DNA of 64,000 nucleotides from Pachypanchax playfairii (GCA_006937955.1 SSNP01000059.1:2047993-2111992), one strand, 5' to 3'. Positions 1-12,490 are shown, counted from the first letter of the stretch. Numbers and translations: made by a program. Notes: generated by a model not told the origin, from the letters alone.

Positions 1-1927
1 GAAGGGGGAAGAAGGCACAGAGACCTATGAGACTGAATGTGGAACAACCAATTGAAAGGTATAATTAGAGGAACTATCCCATCCCATGCCATCCCATGCC
101 ATGCCATGCCATGCCATGCCATGCCATGCCATGCCATGCCATGCCATACATTTATTAAAGCACAATTAACAAAGTATGTGAGCTGACCAAAGTGCTGTAC
201 AAAGGTAATAGTGGATATAGGCACATGGAAACAGAAATGACTCAAAAATAAATTCTTAAGACAGAGACAATATCAGAATAAACCAAGGACTAATGGAACT
301 ATATAAAATACACTAAGTGGGAACATATACGGGGGAAGGATAATAATGAATACACATCAGGAGCAAAAGTTTAAAAAAAAGGTCAAAGGTAAAACATAAA
401 CAGATCAACTACCTAACCTTTAAGAGTAAAGCAAGAACCAAAAAAGGAAGAAACGGGAAAAAAAAACAAAATCCTCCAAAATAAAATCACAGGAAATTAT
501 TGGAAAAAAACACTCATGGAAAAAATAAGCAAGACAAGCAGAAACCTGACATGATTGATCTGTTTTAAAGGTGGAATATGGAACATGAACACCACAGCAA
601 CATCACAAGGCCTTCAGCCATCTGGGTGCCAGGCTCGTAAACCCCCGCGCGCACGCTCCGATGCTGAGGTCGACCAATATTCCTCACCAAACCCGCTCTG
701 ATCCCCGATCCGAGCAGGACAATAAAATATCATGAGTTCAGTTCACTAATCATGCTCTCCAGTCCCGCTGATCACACACTGACTCTGATAAAAGCAGCTC
801 CTACTTGTTTGAAGCTCAGTCATCGATTCAGTCCGTGGCAAAGAGCTCATAGCTGCCCCATGGCTCTTCTCAAGCAAACCAAAACTTCCTGTTGTCCCCT
901 CCTAAGATCTTCTGTTCTCCTCACACACCATCCTGCACGCCCCACTTATCCAAGCAGCAAACAAAATCCTCTGTGGTGTGACCTCCAGCCAAACCTGCAG
1001 CCCGGAGTTCCCCTTACTTCAGCCACCTGCAGCTCCGTGTTAGCTTGAGCTGCTAATAAAAACAATTCCACACGAAATTGCTCCTCACATGTTGGGGAAT
1101 CCTCTATGGAAAGCAATTAAGGTATATAATCACCACATGTCCCCGTTGCTTCCAGCTGCTCGACCTGCAGACTCCACAGTACCAGCCTCACTGTGCCGGA
1201 CTATAGAAATATACTGTAGATAGACAAATCTATATTGTCCACCTCAAGTTGAGGCAGAATTTTGCCTTTGACATGGCTCACATTACAATAAAAAAGAACA
1301 CATTCATACAATTACAAGAAAGAAGGAAAAATGAGTAAAGAAAGAAATATAAAAGAATTAAAAGTGTTCTTGTGGTAACATGTGTTTAAGATTGTAATTG
1401 CAGAGGAAACAAATGATTTCTTATAGACATTTTTCCAGGCTAATGGGACCTTAAACCTTCTTCCTGATGGGAGTAACTGAAATTGTGGAAATAATGGATG
1501 GGTAGGGTCTGTAGTTATTTACTGTATTAGGCAACCCACAATGGTGCCTGCCGCGCTGCCAGCTATTGGCTGGTAGATGTAAACAAAATGCCAACGTCAT
1601 GCTCGGTAAAATTAATATTTTGATATTAATATTTTGTTAAAAATATTGCTTTTTATGAAAATATTCCATATTGTACCTTTAAGTAAAGCAGGCCATCTGC
1701 TCACACCTGTTTGTTCTCCAAAATATTAAAAATACCAGCCTCTAATTTCACCTTTAGACATGGTTGATGTAAAATCCTGAAAATTCTACCACCAATCTAT
1801 AGATTTGATGAAGCCCACGAGTAGAAGTACATTATCGATAATGTCTCATTTAAAAATGGTTTTAATTATTAACTAATCAGTGGAATTAATGTGTGTGCAC
1901 ACGTGTTAATGGCTTTCTTTTGCTTAC
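1..1927. other. lamc3 intron sequence downstream of the LE3 exon
   Basis: No exon or transposon with clear ends was recognised. Apart from the pentanucleotide repeat at 77-147 the stretch is mostly A-rich. There is a GC-richer patch at 600-1040 whose open frame on the plus strand (752-1048) shows no recognisable domain. A short palindromic AT tract lies near 1608-1635. Confidence 0.5.
77..147. repeat. (ATGCC)n microsatellite
   Basis: Pentanucleotide tandem repeat, imperfect at the left end (CATCC variants) and then a run of perfect CATGC-type units. Confidence 0.95.
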
Positions 1928-2045
1928 CTGCAGCCGGCAGGTCCCAGTGAATGAAAACCAGATTGGCACATGTTGCACTTCTCTCCTGTCACACCGACCC
2001 GACACACACACCTTCCCTTGACATCACACTGTGGACTCACTGAGC
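1928..2045 (-). CDS. lamc3: lamc3 exon: remainder of LE repeat 3
   Basis: This exon has 118 nt on the minus strand. It begins with two bases completing a Gly codon and reads SVSPQCDVKGRCVCRVGVTG, then EKCNMCQSGFHSLGPAGC and two bases of the next codon (probably Arg). Joined to the previous exon it gives the eight cysteines of LE3, the module preceding the PC-C motif of the next LE in laminin gamma chains. The acceptor is TTTCTGTCACAG and the donor is GTAAGC. An open frame continues upstream of the acceptor without coding character and is read-through into the intron. The next exon would lie below position 1928 and was not recognised in this window. Confidence 0.9.
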
Positions 2046-2356
2046 CTGTGACAGAAATAGATGAATCATGCAGGAAGACCAAAAAACCACAACATATGTA
2101 TATTGTAAAGGGAAGGATAAAAAAGGAGAAAATGAACATAAATCTACAGTGATTATTGATAATCACATGAAATGTAATGTAACTGTTCAATATTTTGTTT
2201 ATTGCTGTGGCACATTTTTTATGTTCATAAATGACAATATCTGCATTGATGTCTTGGGGTTGGGGTAAGGTGAGCAGAAGTTGGGAGCTCAAGAGGCATG
2301 ATGGGATTTTTCTCTGTTAGAGCAGGAGTTCTGTTTGTTGTGAGAAGCTGTACTGC

Positions 2357-2580
2357 TAAATGGTAAATGTCCTGTATTTGTAGAGCGCTTTTCTAGTCAT
2401 TCAGACCACTCACGCTTTCACACTACAAGTTTTACATTTACCCATTTACACAACTCGATATGTAAACCGGGGTGAGAGGGTAGGGGCTAACACTCACACA
2501 ACCCGATGTGCAAATCAGGGGGCAACATGGGGTTCAGTGTCTTGCCCAAGGACACTTCAACATCTGTTGATGTGGTACAG
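2357..2580. repeat. Degenerate fish interspersed repeat (TGGTAAATG...AAGGACAC type)
   Basis: The sequence runs from TGGTAAATGTCCTGTATTTG, via an AGAGCGCTTT motif, to TGTCTTGCCCAAGGACACTT. I recognise this order from a common fish interspersed repeat. The copy is decayed and no target duplication was identified. The family name is not assigned. Confidence 0.5.
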
Positions 2581-3059
2581 TTTTGGCCTACAGTAACTCC
2601 TTTTTGCTGGCTAATAAAATCAAATTCAGTTCATTTTCAAACATGTCCTCAAAGAGAAATTAGACATTGCAGTAGCTTAGTGTTTCTTCAGGGAGCCATT
2701 ATAGAGAATATGAGCTGTGGGCAGGAAGGATCTCCTGCAGCGAAGCTAGTGGAGCTAACGTGGCAACATTCTCAACACAACATCCTCTGAGTCAATTAAA
2801 AAAGCTTACCTCGAAGAAAATATACGCATCGAGGCTTTTATAAGTCCTCATCTTCTCCACTGTTGTGTGGACTAAAGGGACTGTTACGATATTCACATTC
2901 ACATTTTCACACACATTGCAGTCGGTCGTCATGGAAACGCGTCCCCTCTTAAAATGGCAGCTGCGGGTTGCAAGAGAAACTGTCCCGGATATTGACGTCA
3001 CATGAAAAGGTGGATAGATGAGTTAAAAACTAATGAGAATATACATATATCTCCGAGTC

Positions 3060-3156
3060 CTGATCAGGAGGTAACGTCTGATTCCAATCAAGTCGAAAAC
3101 TACGTGATCGGGCCCGATTTCCGATCACATGATCAGATCTGGACATCCCTAGTATT
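3060..3156. repeat. Fragment of a fish DNA-transposon end
   Basis: Contains GTGATCGGGCCCGATTTCCG followed by ATCACATGATCAG and GACATCCCTAG. This palindromic arrangement resembles the terminal part of a hAT-like fish repeat. The partner end was not found, so it is likely truncated. Confidence 0.4.
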
Positions 3157-4596
3157 TTCCATGATATTTTTGGTAAATTTGTGTAGCTTAGATTTATATT
3201 GTTATAGGTATTTTATAGATATACTTTCATAAGAGAATGGATGAGTAGACGTTTCATTATAAAGACATGTTTAATTTCCATCCTGAGACCAAGAATAAAA
3301 TTCCCACCAGGTGATCCTGTGGGGGCTGTATAAAACTCAAATCTCTCAAGCGACGCTCTCTTTTAATCTTTTACAAAAGTCCTTCTGTTTTTCTTATTTT
3401 AATGTCTTTGGAGTAGCTCAGCATTTTTTGTCCTTGTTTTGTTATTTCTTCAAATTTTTGTTTTACAATTTTTGTCGCACGTTCAGTCACATATTTTATT
3501 TCAATTTTGTAACTTTGAGTTTAACTCATAAGCTCAAATAACCTGCATACGCATTAATAGACCTACACTCTCCTCTGACGGATCGTCCGGAACCACGAAT
3601 CCAGAACTTACATCTTCCAGTTGGGCCCATGACATCCGAGCTCACTCCGATCCAGACTGAACCTGGGCAGTTTCTACACCTGGTCGAAACCTCTCAGCTT
3701 TGGGGAAATCCACCTGAAGCCGAAACAGACCTCCCAGACTTCTGGACAGAGATCCAGCTTTACTGCACCATAAAATAAGGATCGATTTTCATCTACCGCG
3801 GCTCAGCGCTCTCAATATTTGTGCTGGTAATTTCTCAAAGGCCCAATCTGGTACCAAAAAGCTCTACTCTCCTCCAATTTCTTTCTAATTTCTAAACAGT
3901 TTATTCTTCTAAATCGTATTTTTTCCTCGCGGTTAAACAGATTAGATCGCTGTTTCTCATCCACTCTCAATATTAGAATTACTTCCTAACTTACAACCTC
4001 AGCCAATAGATAAACGATTACATTTGATCTTAGTCTTGCTAAGTATTTAATGATAACTCTCTTTTCAGATTTTAGTTTCATTTCACTTATTAGTTTCTGT
4101 TAGTCACATTTACTATTAAGTTTTTGTTCTTTTGTTTGTTATTGGTTTGTCTTATTTGTTTTTTAATAGAATAAAAACACTCCTTTATTGTCCCAAGAGG
4201 GGAAATTTGGTCGTAACAGCAGCACCAGACATATATATAACAAACAAACAGGTGTACAAACCGAACACAGAACACATAATGGAGCACACACAATATTTAC
4301 AACGAAATAAGAAAAAAAGAAGAAAAAGAGTATCTTCAACATGTTACCATAGTTATAAAACGGTTATAAAAATTATAAAACAGTATTGTGCAGTTCTTAA
4401 AGTAGTTAGGATATGGATAAGATTGAAATAAAAAAATTACAGATATTGTATTGAACTGTGCAGGAAAAAAGTAAAACAACTAGCTTCCAATAACTTATTA
4501 TATAATAATAATTATATAATAATAAGTTATATAATAACTTATTATATACAGTTTGTTGTAAATAAATGTGCACGTTACATCAGTATTGGTGATGGG

Positions 4597-5165
4597 TTAG
4601 GACTGATGTAAACCTTTATGTTTGTTGGGAGCAGTTCTGAGTCTAACAGCTGCAGGGAGGAAGGACCTGCAGAAACGCTCCTTCATGCATATAGGATACA
4701 ACAGTCTGTCACTGAAGGAGTTCTGCAGTTCAGTAACATTTGCATGCATGGGGTGGGACACTCTGTCCATCAGGGATGTTATTTTGGCCAGAGCCCTTCT
4801 GTCCCCCACTACCTGCACAGGATCCAGGGTGCATCCCAAGACAGAGCTGGTCTTCCTGATCAGATTATCCAGCATATTCCTGTCAGCTGCCGTTAAGCTA
4901 CTGCTCCAACATACCACACTGTAAAAAATGACTGAAACCACCACAGTGTCGTAAAAGGTTTTAACAGTGCTCCCTGGACTCCACATGACCTCAGCCTCCT
5001 CAGCAGTCTGCTCTGACCCTTCCTGTATAGAGCATCAGTGTTGTGGCCCCAGTCCAGTTTATTATTAAGGTGGACACCCATAAGAGTCCACTATCTCAAT
5101 ATTCACTCCCTGGATGTTCACCGGTGTCAGTGTGGTGGGTCTGCGTCTCCGAATCTGACCTGCTT
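4597..5165 (-). mobile_element. LINE reverse-transcriptase C-terminal fragment
   Basis: Minus-strand reading gives a stretch with GVHLNNKLDWGHNTDALYRK and GQSRLLRRLRSCGVQG, then FYSVVCWSSSLTAADRNMLD and KERFCRSFLPAAVRLR. This is the thumb and C-terminal tail of a fish non-LTR retrotransposon reverse transcriptase. The frame is broken near 4975, so the copy is dead. Upstream (higher coordinates to about 5165) a further decayed piece with PHHTDTGEHPG continues the same protein. The right part is repeated at 5838-6160. The clade (jockey/CR1/L2-like) is inferred from memory. Confidence 0.8.
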
Positions 5166-5489
5166 TGGCTCTTCAGAGCTCCTCTGCTTTGTTTTGGTTC
5201 TTCAAGCTTTAAATTCAGTCTGATTAAATTTCCTGGTTCTATATTTGTTTCAAGAAAAATAATTTGAAGAAAAAAAAATCTGAAGAAACTAGTAGAATAT
5301 GCATATATGGAATATGATTGTTCATTTTAATCTATATTAAACAGTTTGCTGTAGAAGTTTTTTAGTCAGCTGTTACATTTTTCATTTGGAGCTTCTGTCA
5401 TTTACTGTAACTGCTTTCTGTTTAGACATGATGCTTGTAATGTGATGCTATCAAATAAAAAAGTAGTGCAGAGTAAAGGGGACTACGTA
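4849..5489. repeat. Left copy of a local direct duplication
   Basis: About 640 bp recur almost unchanged at 5838-6502. Both start GGTCTTCCTGATCAGATTAT and end with GGGGACTACGTA. The copies differ by a few substitutions and one extra block of roughly 24 bp in the right copy near 6290-6320. The right copy starts immediately after a single N at 5837. Confidence 0.9.
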
Positions 5490-5539
5490 ACTACTACTAC
5501 TACTACGTAACTAATACAAAGCTCTGCTTCTGGCTTACC

Positions 5540-5799
5540 AGACTCTAACACACACAGCTCCTACTTACCTTCACTCCTTCATCCAAACCTACATTCCCAC
5601 GCGTCAGCTACGCTCAGCCGCTGAAAGACGCCTAGCGCTTCCACCACAACGTGGCATGAGATCATGTTCCAAACTCTTCTCCTCTGTTGTCCCCCGATGG
5701 TGGAATGACCTACCAAACTCGGTCCGATCCTCAGAGTCGGCAGCTACTTTTAGGAGCAGACTTAAGACTCACCTCTTTAAAGAACACTTTCAGTCTTAA
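5540..5799 (+). mobile_element. LINE C-terminal fragment (L2/Rex1-like)
   Basis: The plus strand reads SKLFSSVVPRWWNDLPNSVR and then FRSRLKTHLFKEH before a stop. The PRWWNDLP and RLKTHLF motifs end the ORF of L2/Rex1-type fish LINEs. It is a short 5'-truncated copy, opposite in orientation to the neighbouring LINE pieces. Confidence 0.8.
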
Positions 5800-5837
5800 T
5801 GTAGGAGTAATTTATGATTTATGATAGCGATTTGAGN

Positions 5838-6502
5838 GGTCTTCCTGATCAGATTATCCAGCATATTCCTGTCAGCTGCCGTTAAGCTACTGCTCCAACA
5901 TACCACACTGTAAAAAATGACTGAAACCACCACAGTGTTGTAGAAGGTTTAACAGTGCTCCCTGGACTCCACATGACCTCAGCCTCCTCAGCAGTCTGCT
6001 CTGACCCTTCCTGTATAGAGCATCAGTGTTGTGGCCCCAGTCCAGTTCAATATTAAGGTGGACACCCATAAGAGTCCACTATCTCAATATTCACTCCCTG
6101 GATGTTCACCGGTGTCAGTGTGGTGGGTCTGCGTCTCCAAATCTGACCTGCTTTGGCTCTTCAGAGCTCCTCTGCTTTGTTTTGGTTCTTCAAGCTTTAA
6201 ATTCAGTCTGATTAAATTTCCTGGTTCTATATTTGTTTCAAGAAAAATAATTTGAAGAAAAAAAAATCTGAAGAAACTAGTAGAATATGCAAACAGCGGG
6301 GAGTTCAGGTTGGATTGTTTACAGGTTTGATTGTTCATTTTAATCTATATTAAACAGTTTGCTGTAGAAGTTTTTTAGTCAGCTGTTACATTTTTCATTT
6401 GGAGCTTCTGTCATTTACTGTAACTGCTTTCTGTTTAGACATGATGCTTGTAATGTAATGCTATCAAATAAAAAAGTAGTGCAGAGTAAAGGGGACTACG
6501 TA
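5838..6502. repeat. Right copy of the local duplication (includes minus-strand LINE fragment)
   Basis: Near-identical to 4849-5489. It carries the same minus-strand reverse-transcriptase tail (GVHLNIELDWGHNTDALYRK) to about 6160. Because it starts right after a lone N, an assembly join between two haplotypes or contigs is as likely as a real duplication. Confidence 0.85.
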
Positions 6503-7366
6503 TCCCATAGTGCTTTGCGCACATTCAAAATGGTGTATGGGTCAAAGTCACAACTACGCTAATTTTGTTGATATAAACCAATAGTTTTCTGTATTTTGTA
6601 GTACAAAAAGGTAGAACTCTGTGCATCCACATCGTGATGGTTTATCTGTCTTATTCTGTGATTCTTTCTGTTTTTAACACGATGCAGAATCCTGCAGTCG
6701 GACTGTAGACAGACACTCACTGATCTCACCTCCTGAAAAAGTTCTGTACTTTTTTTCAAACTAATTTTAGAGCTACCTTGTGGCATATAAGGGTTAGTCT
6801 ACACATTGGTGACCATCCATCCGCTAACTGCAGAATAACACTGAGTTTATGGGGAAAACTCTGATCGTCACGCTGACAAAATCATGCAGAGCTGTGAGCA
6901 GCAGCAAGAGACGGGAGATCAGCTGATCTCTGTCACTTAGTCATATCTCACCCAAAAGAAACAAATAGCAATGTTTTTCAGCCCAAACACACAGATTAAC
7001 AGGTCATCTGCCTGATTGGTGGTTAAAAAAAAATTAAAACATAAAACAGCCTGAAATACAAACACTTTTGGTTTATATGATCAGCACAAATGAAACAATC
7101 AATAAGGCTGGAAGTGATGGAGACTGTAAAACATGTCTGGGGGGAGCAGTCAAACCTGTTCTGTGGAATGTGACTGACCGATTGCTGTTTTACCAAAACA
7201 AAAGCTGTGTTTATAAAGTCCCTGGTTTAATAAAAAATACAGTTTATACAGAAGTATGATGTTTTTGAAGGATCATTATATTATGCTTGCCAGAGGTTTG
7301 TGCGATTCTAGTGCTCTTCTTGTTTGTTATTCTATTTGAAAGTGGGTGAGTTACGTCTGTAAGTTA

Positions 7367-7830
7367 TGTCTGTAAGTTTATTATAATGAACACCAGTTTT
7401 CCAGGTGTGTGACACCGTCCTGCTGCACATTGAGGAGTGTTTTGTCTTCACTCAGCATCTCGTGTGACCTGCTGCATGGAGAACTGTTTCTACAGCACAG
7501 TGGGACGTTTCCTGAGACACACTGGACACACTGTGGAGGTTTATCCNGTACTGGACAATTAAAATGATCAAACATATTTAATGTTTATATTATATTAAAT
7601 ATTACTTAACACAAAATGTGTCTGTTTGGCTGACTAGATTAACCTGTTCTGGTGATTATTTTTTTATTTATTTTCAATTGCATAAGGTCTTTGTTAAATA
7701 TTTAACTTAAATTGAAAATGTTTCTTCTATACAGGGTTTACATTAACTCATCTTTACAAATGATTTATTGACCATCACTTAATTGGATTTATGCAGCCCC
7801 ACCCAAAAAATATTTCACCAGCCACCACTG
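7367..7830. mobile_element. Truncated hAT-type element, one end
   Basis: Homologous to the last 455 bp of the element at 32593-33791. It shares TGTCTGTAAGTTTATTATAA through to the terminal CACCAGCCACCACTG. The matching left end (CAGTGGCGGCTGG) is absent, so this is a partial copy. A single ambiguous base lies at 7547. Confidence 0.75.
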
Positions 7831-8194
7831 GATCTTTTAGTGGATTTTGGTCTTCTTTCTTCCTATTTCACTCCTTCTTCTGCTCAAATCTGTTTTTCCT
7901 TAACATTCATTAGCATCTAAGGTGACACTGACAACAGATTGACTGTTTTATTGGTCAAACTTGAAGCCTTTGGAACCGATTTCAGCTCAAACACATACGG
8001 CTGTGTGAAAACAGGTTCTCTTCACACTGACCAGAATCTGCCATTGTAATTGCTTGGTTTGCATCTCCTGTACCTGCATTTTTTGACTTCCGGTTAATCT
8101 GCCTTCCTTGAAATTGTGCAATAACATTTCATAAATATGCATTGAGACATTTTAACTGGAAATTCTGTGATTTAGTGCAGGTTATTGAATGGTC

Positions 8195-8925
8195 AAAGAC
8201 CGTGTAAAGGGAATTAATTAAAAACTGAATTGTGGAGCTAGCCTTCAAATTGCGTTTCAAGAGTTTTCTGTTTCAGGATTTTATGGGCGGGTCTAAAAGG
8301 ATAACCCCGCCCCCTGCTGCTCTCGTCATATAAAACCGTACAGTGCGGTAGCTTCAGTGGTTTTCCCGCTCCTTCATCCGAGGGATGACCGTCTGAAAAA
8401 GCTTTGGGTCGATTTTGTGCAGAGGAGCCACACAGTAGACAGTAACTAAACCAGCATGACAGGTAGAAGCTACTTCTGCCACCTGCTGCCTTCATATGCT
8501 AAACAAAGCTCAGAATGGCGTAGCAGCACATTCCGCTCCTTCACTGATCAACAAGTCTGAAGCATTGCGGTTGTGTGGAAATATTTCAACTCCTCAAAAA
8601 GCAGCGATGCGCAGTTTTACATGTGGGTAGAACCTCAAACTTAACGAACCAGCCGGAACTCAGAAACGGAGGAAATGCAGTGATGTGGGGAAGAGAAGGA
8701 GGTGCTGCTAGAGGATGAGACAGACAGGTTTCAACGCCTGCAGCGGACACGCCCCCAGCGTCTCAGAGCAGAGAAAACTGATCCTTTTTTCATTATTTTG
8801 TAACCAAATTTCATATGCTTCACAGTGTTTTTAATCATTCAAATTTGGCTGGATGACTAATAACTAATATTCCTGTGCAGTGACAAACTCAGAACACACA
8901 TTTGTTGTTACTTTACACGGGCTTT
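8195..8925. mobile_element. Non-autonomous DNA element with 15-bp terminal inverted repeats
   Basis: AAAGACCGTGTAAAG at 8195-8209 is matched as an inverted repeat by CTTTACACGGGCTTT at 8911-8925 (14 of 15). The interior is GC-richer than its flanks. It contains no recognisable transposase. The minus-strand frame at 8238-8495 shows no domain. The superfamily is unknown. Confidence 0.5.
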
Positions 8926-9036
8926 AAGGGGTGGGACCAGAGGGGGCGGGAGCTTTAGCTAGACTCTGTATGTGATCTAGTGTACAGCTCAGTGTAGAAT
9001 GAGGAGACATAGCTTCTTAGGCTGAACTCTGCCCCC

Positions 9037-9670
9037 CTACACACACACACACACACACACAAGTGTGTTTTGTTATCCTTATGGGGACCGTCCATTGACT
9101 TCCATTGATTTTAGTAACTAGATTTATACCTAACCCAAACCCTTTTCCTAACCTTAACCATTACTAACCCTAAGACTAACTAAAACTCTATTCACACCAT
9201 ACCTATAAACCTAACCCCTAACCCTAAAAAAGGGAGTCCTCCCCATGGGGACCAGGCTTCGGTCCCCACAAGAACCCTCGGACCCCAGAAAGATAGTAAA
9301 AGTCAGGAAACGGGTCCCCAGGAGGTCAGAAATACAAACCCACACACACACACACACACACACATACACACACACACACAAGTGTGTTTTGGTATCCTTA
9401 TGGGGACCGTCCATTGACTTCCATTGATTTTAGTAACTAGATTTATACCTAACCCAAACCCTTTTCCTAACCTTAACCATTACTGATCTATAACTAACCA
9501 TAAGACTAACTAAAACTCTATTCACACCATACCTATAAACCTAACCCCTAACCCTAAAAAGGGGATTCCCCCCCATGGGGACCAGGCTTCGGTCCCCACA
9601 AGAACCCTCGGACCCCAGAAAGACAGTAAAAGTCAGGAAACGGGTCCCCAGGAGGTCAGAAATACAAACC

Positions 9671-9701
<31 letters not shown>

Positions 9702-10002
9702 ACACACACACAAGTGTGTTTTGGTATCCTTATGGGGACCGTCCATTGACTTCCATTGATTTTAGTAACTAGATTTATACCTAACCCAAACCCTTTTCCT
9801 AACCTTAACCATTACTGATCTATAACTAACCATAAGACTAACTAAAACTCTATTCACACCATACCTATAAACCTAACCCCTAACCCTAAAAAGGGGATTC
9901 CCCCCCATGGGGACCAGGCTTCGGTCCCCACAAGAACCCTCGGACCCCAGAAAGATAGTAAAAGTCAGGAAACGGGTCCCCAGGAGGTCAGAAATACAAA
10001 CC

Positions 10003-10081
<79 letters not shown>
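9037..10081. repeat. Three-unit CA-bounded minisatellite (about 320-370 bp units)
   Basis: Three direct units begin AAGTGTGTTTTG at 9061, 9380 and 9712. Each is bounded by (CA)n runs. Every unit carries TATGGGGACCGTCCATTGAC, a CCTAACC-rich stretch, a hairpin with arms GGGGACC and GGTCCCC (9247-9267 in the first unit) and GGTCCCCAGGAGGTCAG. The final (CA)n run extends to 10081. Open frames here simply translate the repeat and are not genes. Confidence 0.92.
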
Positions 10082-10083
<2 letters not shown>

Positions 10084-11464
10084 ACAACGCACCAATCCTC
10101 CCCCCAACACTATGAGCATGAAGTTTAAAATCTGTAAAACTGTGCGACTCCATGTGAATCTATCAGCATCCCTATTAAGACTGGTTGGAATTACGTAAGT
10201 GAAACTGTCACTTTGACAGTTCACAAACCACCTCTGCATGTGAGGGATGAGTCACCATTGTTTTCTAGCAAGTTCGCTTAACGATAAAAGTAAATGATTC
10301 AAACAGAGTATTTACTCACTACAAATAATAGATTATAAAAGATCCTGTGAATGCTTCATACAGAAAACATTATTTTAATTCACTTATGAAACCTGGGTGA
10401 TTAATAAATCAAATAAAAACATTTAAATGAACAACTCAGTCTTATTTCACCCACTATTTTTTGCTCTTAAAAAGAAAGTCTGCGTGACATTTTAAACTTT
10501 TAACCCTTTTCTGGAAACAGGGCTCTGCTTACAGACTTTGCTCTGCCTCTCTCAGTTACACACACTCACCTTATTTTAAATACCAGGCACTGGTTGCATG
10601 CTGTTTTTAACCAGAGAGAAAAAAAAAAAGACATGGTCAGAGTTAAAGAGTGACACACTAAAAATGTCAGATCCAATCTGCAAATAAGCATAAGAAACTC
10701 ACCAAACTCATTGCAGCATGGATCAGAGCAGCCCTAAACTTAAACTGCATGAATGAAAATGCCTCTCCATCTGCAACAGCATGAAACTCAGATACAGTCC
10801 TGGACAATCATCCAGTCTGTGACCGCTCGGTTACATTAACCTTGCACTGCTAGATGGATTCTCGTGAGATTTCGAGTTTTCCAAACACACGAAAATCCAT
10901 CTTGTACCACTCCAGCTAAAACCATCTATCTCTGTAAAAAAACATTTTTGAACCAATCATGTGTTAGCATTCTGCTTTCGGGCAGGTGTTCAGGTATGAT
11001 TGGCAGCAAGTGCCCAGGCAGGCAAAAAAAAACAAACATGGCTGTAAGCTCAATGTGGGTTCCCTGACTTTCCCCCAGCTGCCTTGAAAGAGCTTGGGCT
11101 ACATACCTTCCTGCAGGGACTTAGTTGAGAACAACTGCGTCAGCATATCTGCCATGCTATGCCCTGGACCCTCAGTGAGGCCCTCTGTGAAGCTGAAAAA
11201 GCTGAACTAGTGCTCTCCACCCATCTCAGTCAGCAAAAAGTTTTCAATTACCATCCTCATCATCCTTTGGTTCGTCGATACGGCTAGTACCTGTGATGCA
11301 GCATTGATGGCCAGCCTTGCCAGGCCCTGGTACAGGGTCCACAATTTTCTTAGTGCAACCTGGCCTACTCCCAGGCACCCTCAGTCAACTCCCTGTTGGC
11401 TAGTCCACCACCAATGCCCAGCTGATGACAGTGACTGGAGAAAAGACTAGCATGACAGCTGTCC

Positions 11465-11812
11465 CAGCAGGGTGAAGATGGAGAGCAAGCAGTAGCCTTC
11501 TTCAGTCAGGCCCTGAGTTGGGCTGAAAGAAATTGCTGAGGCAGCAACAGGAGACTGATTCAACTCTGGCTCAAGTGAGAAGCTGGCTGGAGAAGACATA
11601 AAATCCAGATTGGACTGAGGTGTCAGTCTGCAGTCAGCTGCTTATACCCTGTAAATTGAAACCCCAGGTGCTTGAACTCATCAACTTCAACTACAGAAAT
11701 GCAAAAACCCTCCATCGCCTGTGAGTACAGTTCTACTGGCTTGGCTGCTGACAAGACATTGAGCAGTATGTGCACTGTTGTGACACTGCTACAGCCCAGA
11801 AGGGACCAACTT
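11465..11812 (+). mobile_element. Gypsy-type LTR retrotransposon pol remnant
   Basis: Plus-strand pieces in several frames read QQGEDGEQAVAFFSQALSWA (RNase H-like), then DSTLAQVRSWLE and DWTEVS (linker). They end with a zinc-finger-like integrase piece around 11731-11810 (YW...QYVHCCDTA...QKGP) that contains an internal TGA at 11749-11751. Segments are missing between them. It is a dead, internally deleted copy. No LTRs were recognised. Confidence 0.7.
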
Positions 11813-12214
11813 AGCCCTCTCTAAGCTACCCAGATAATGCAGTTCAAAGTCGATTTTCTCTGCATGTAAACGCTCGGCTGCTTAGTCGAGCTATCTGGCC
11901 CGCCCCTTCAGGAAATGAAGTCGGCGGCAGCGCCGCGATAAACAGCAAAACAGTAAATGAAGATGGCGGCTACCTCAAGTGTAAGTGGAAGATCAGTATA
12001 TTTTTCCACTAACGCAACTGTTTCTTTGTTTGATGCAAACTGGAAGAATGTCCCCGCGAAGGGTTGCATGGCACCACCTACTTAGCGGCAGTGAGAGCAC
12101 TTATTTCAATAATTCGATTGTCGAAGTGACATGTAAACTGGGATACAGCTCTCGCCAGGTGGCCAATCCTTAGTCCGACTTCTGCCAAAAGCTCGATTTA
12201 GGTGTGCATGTAAA

Positions 12215-12490
12215 CGTACTGACTGATCCACCAACAACTGCAGAGTCATCAGAGTATTTTTGTAGATGGCAGGACTCTGACCTGTACTGAAAGTCTAAGG
12301 TGTACAGAGTGAAAAGGAATGGTGAGAGTACAGTACCCTGCGGTGCTCCTGTGCTGCTGATAACCTGGTCAGACATACAATCCTTCAGTTTCACAAACTT
12401 TGGTTTGTCTGTGAGGTGGTCCTTAATCCAGGTGATTGTGGAGGCATCCACCTGTGTCTTCTGTGTTCTTCCATTGTGACGATGCAACAG
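12215..12490 (-). mobile_element. LINE reverse-transcriptase palm-domain fragment
   Basis: Minus-strand reading gives KLKDCMSDQVISSTGAPQGT, then VLSPFLFTLYTLDFQ and KYSDDSAVVGG. These are the GAPQGTVLSP and SDD catalytic motifs of a non-LTR reverse transcriptase. The piece is about 90 residues long. It probably belongs to the same fish LINE type as the tail at 4597-5165, from a different part of the protein. Confidence 0.85.

Noticed and set aside
1924..2292. Open frame of 122 codons on the minus strand as one protein
   Set aside because: Only the part below 2046 is laminin coding sequence. The rest is intron read-through upstream of a good splice acceptor.
9120..9230. Interstitial telomere repeat
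   Set aside because: The CCTAACC-like stretch is irregular and part of each minisatellite unit, not a run of TTAGGG.
9061..10081. CRISPR-like array
   Set aside because: The units are large direct repeats with no unique spacers, in a vertebrate genome.
9873..10239. Valine/cysteine-rich frames over the CA repeats
   Set aside because: They translate (CA)n/(GT)n repeats and minisatellite units, not a gene.
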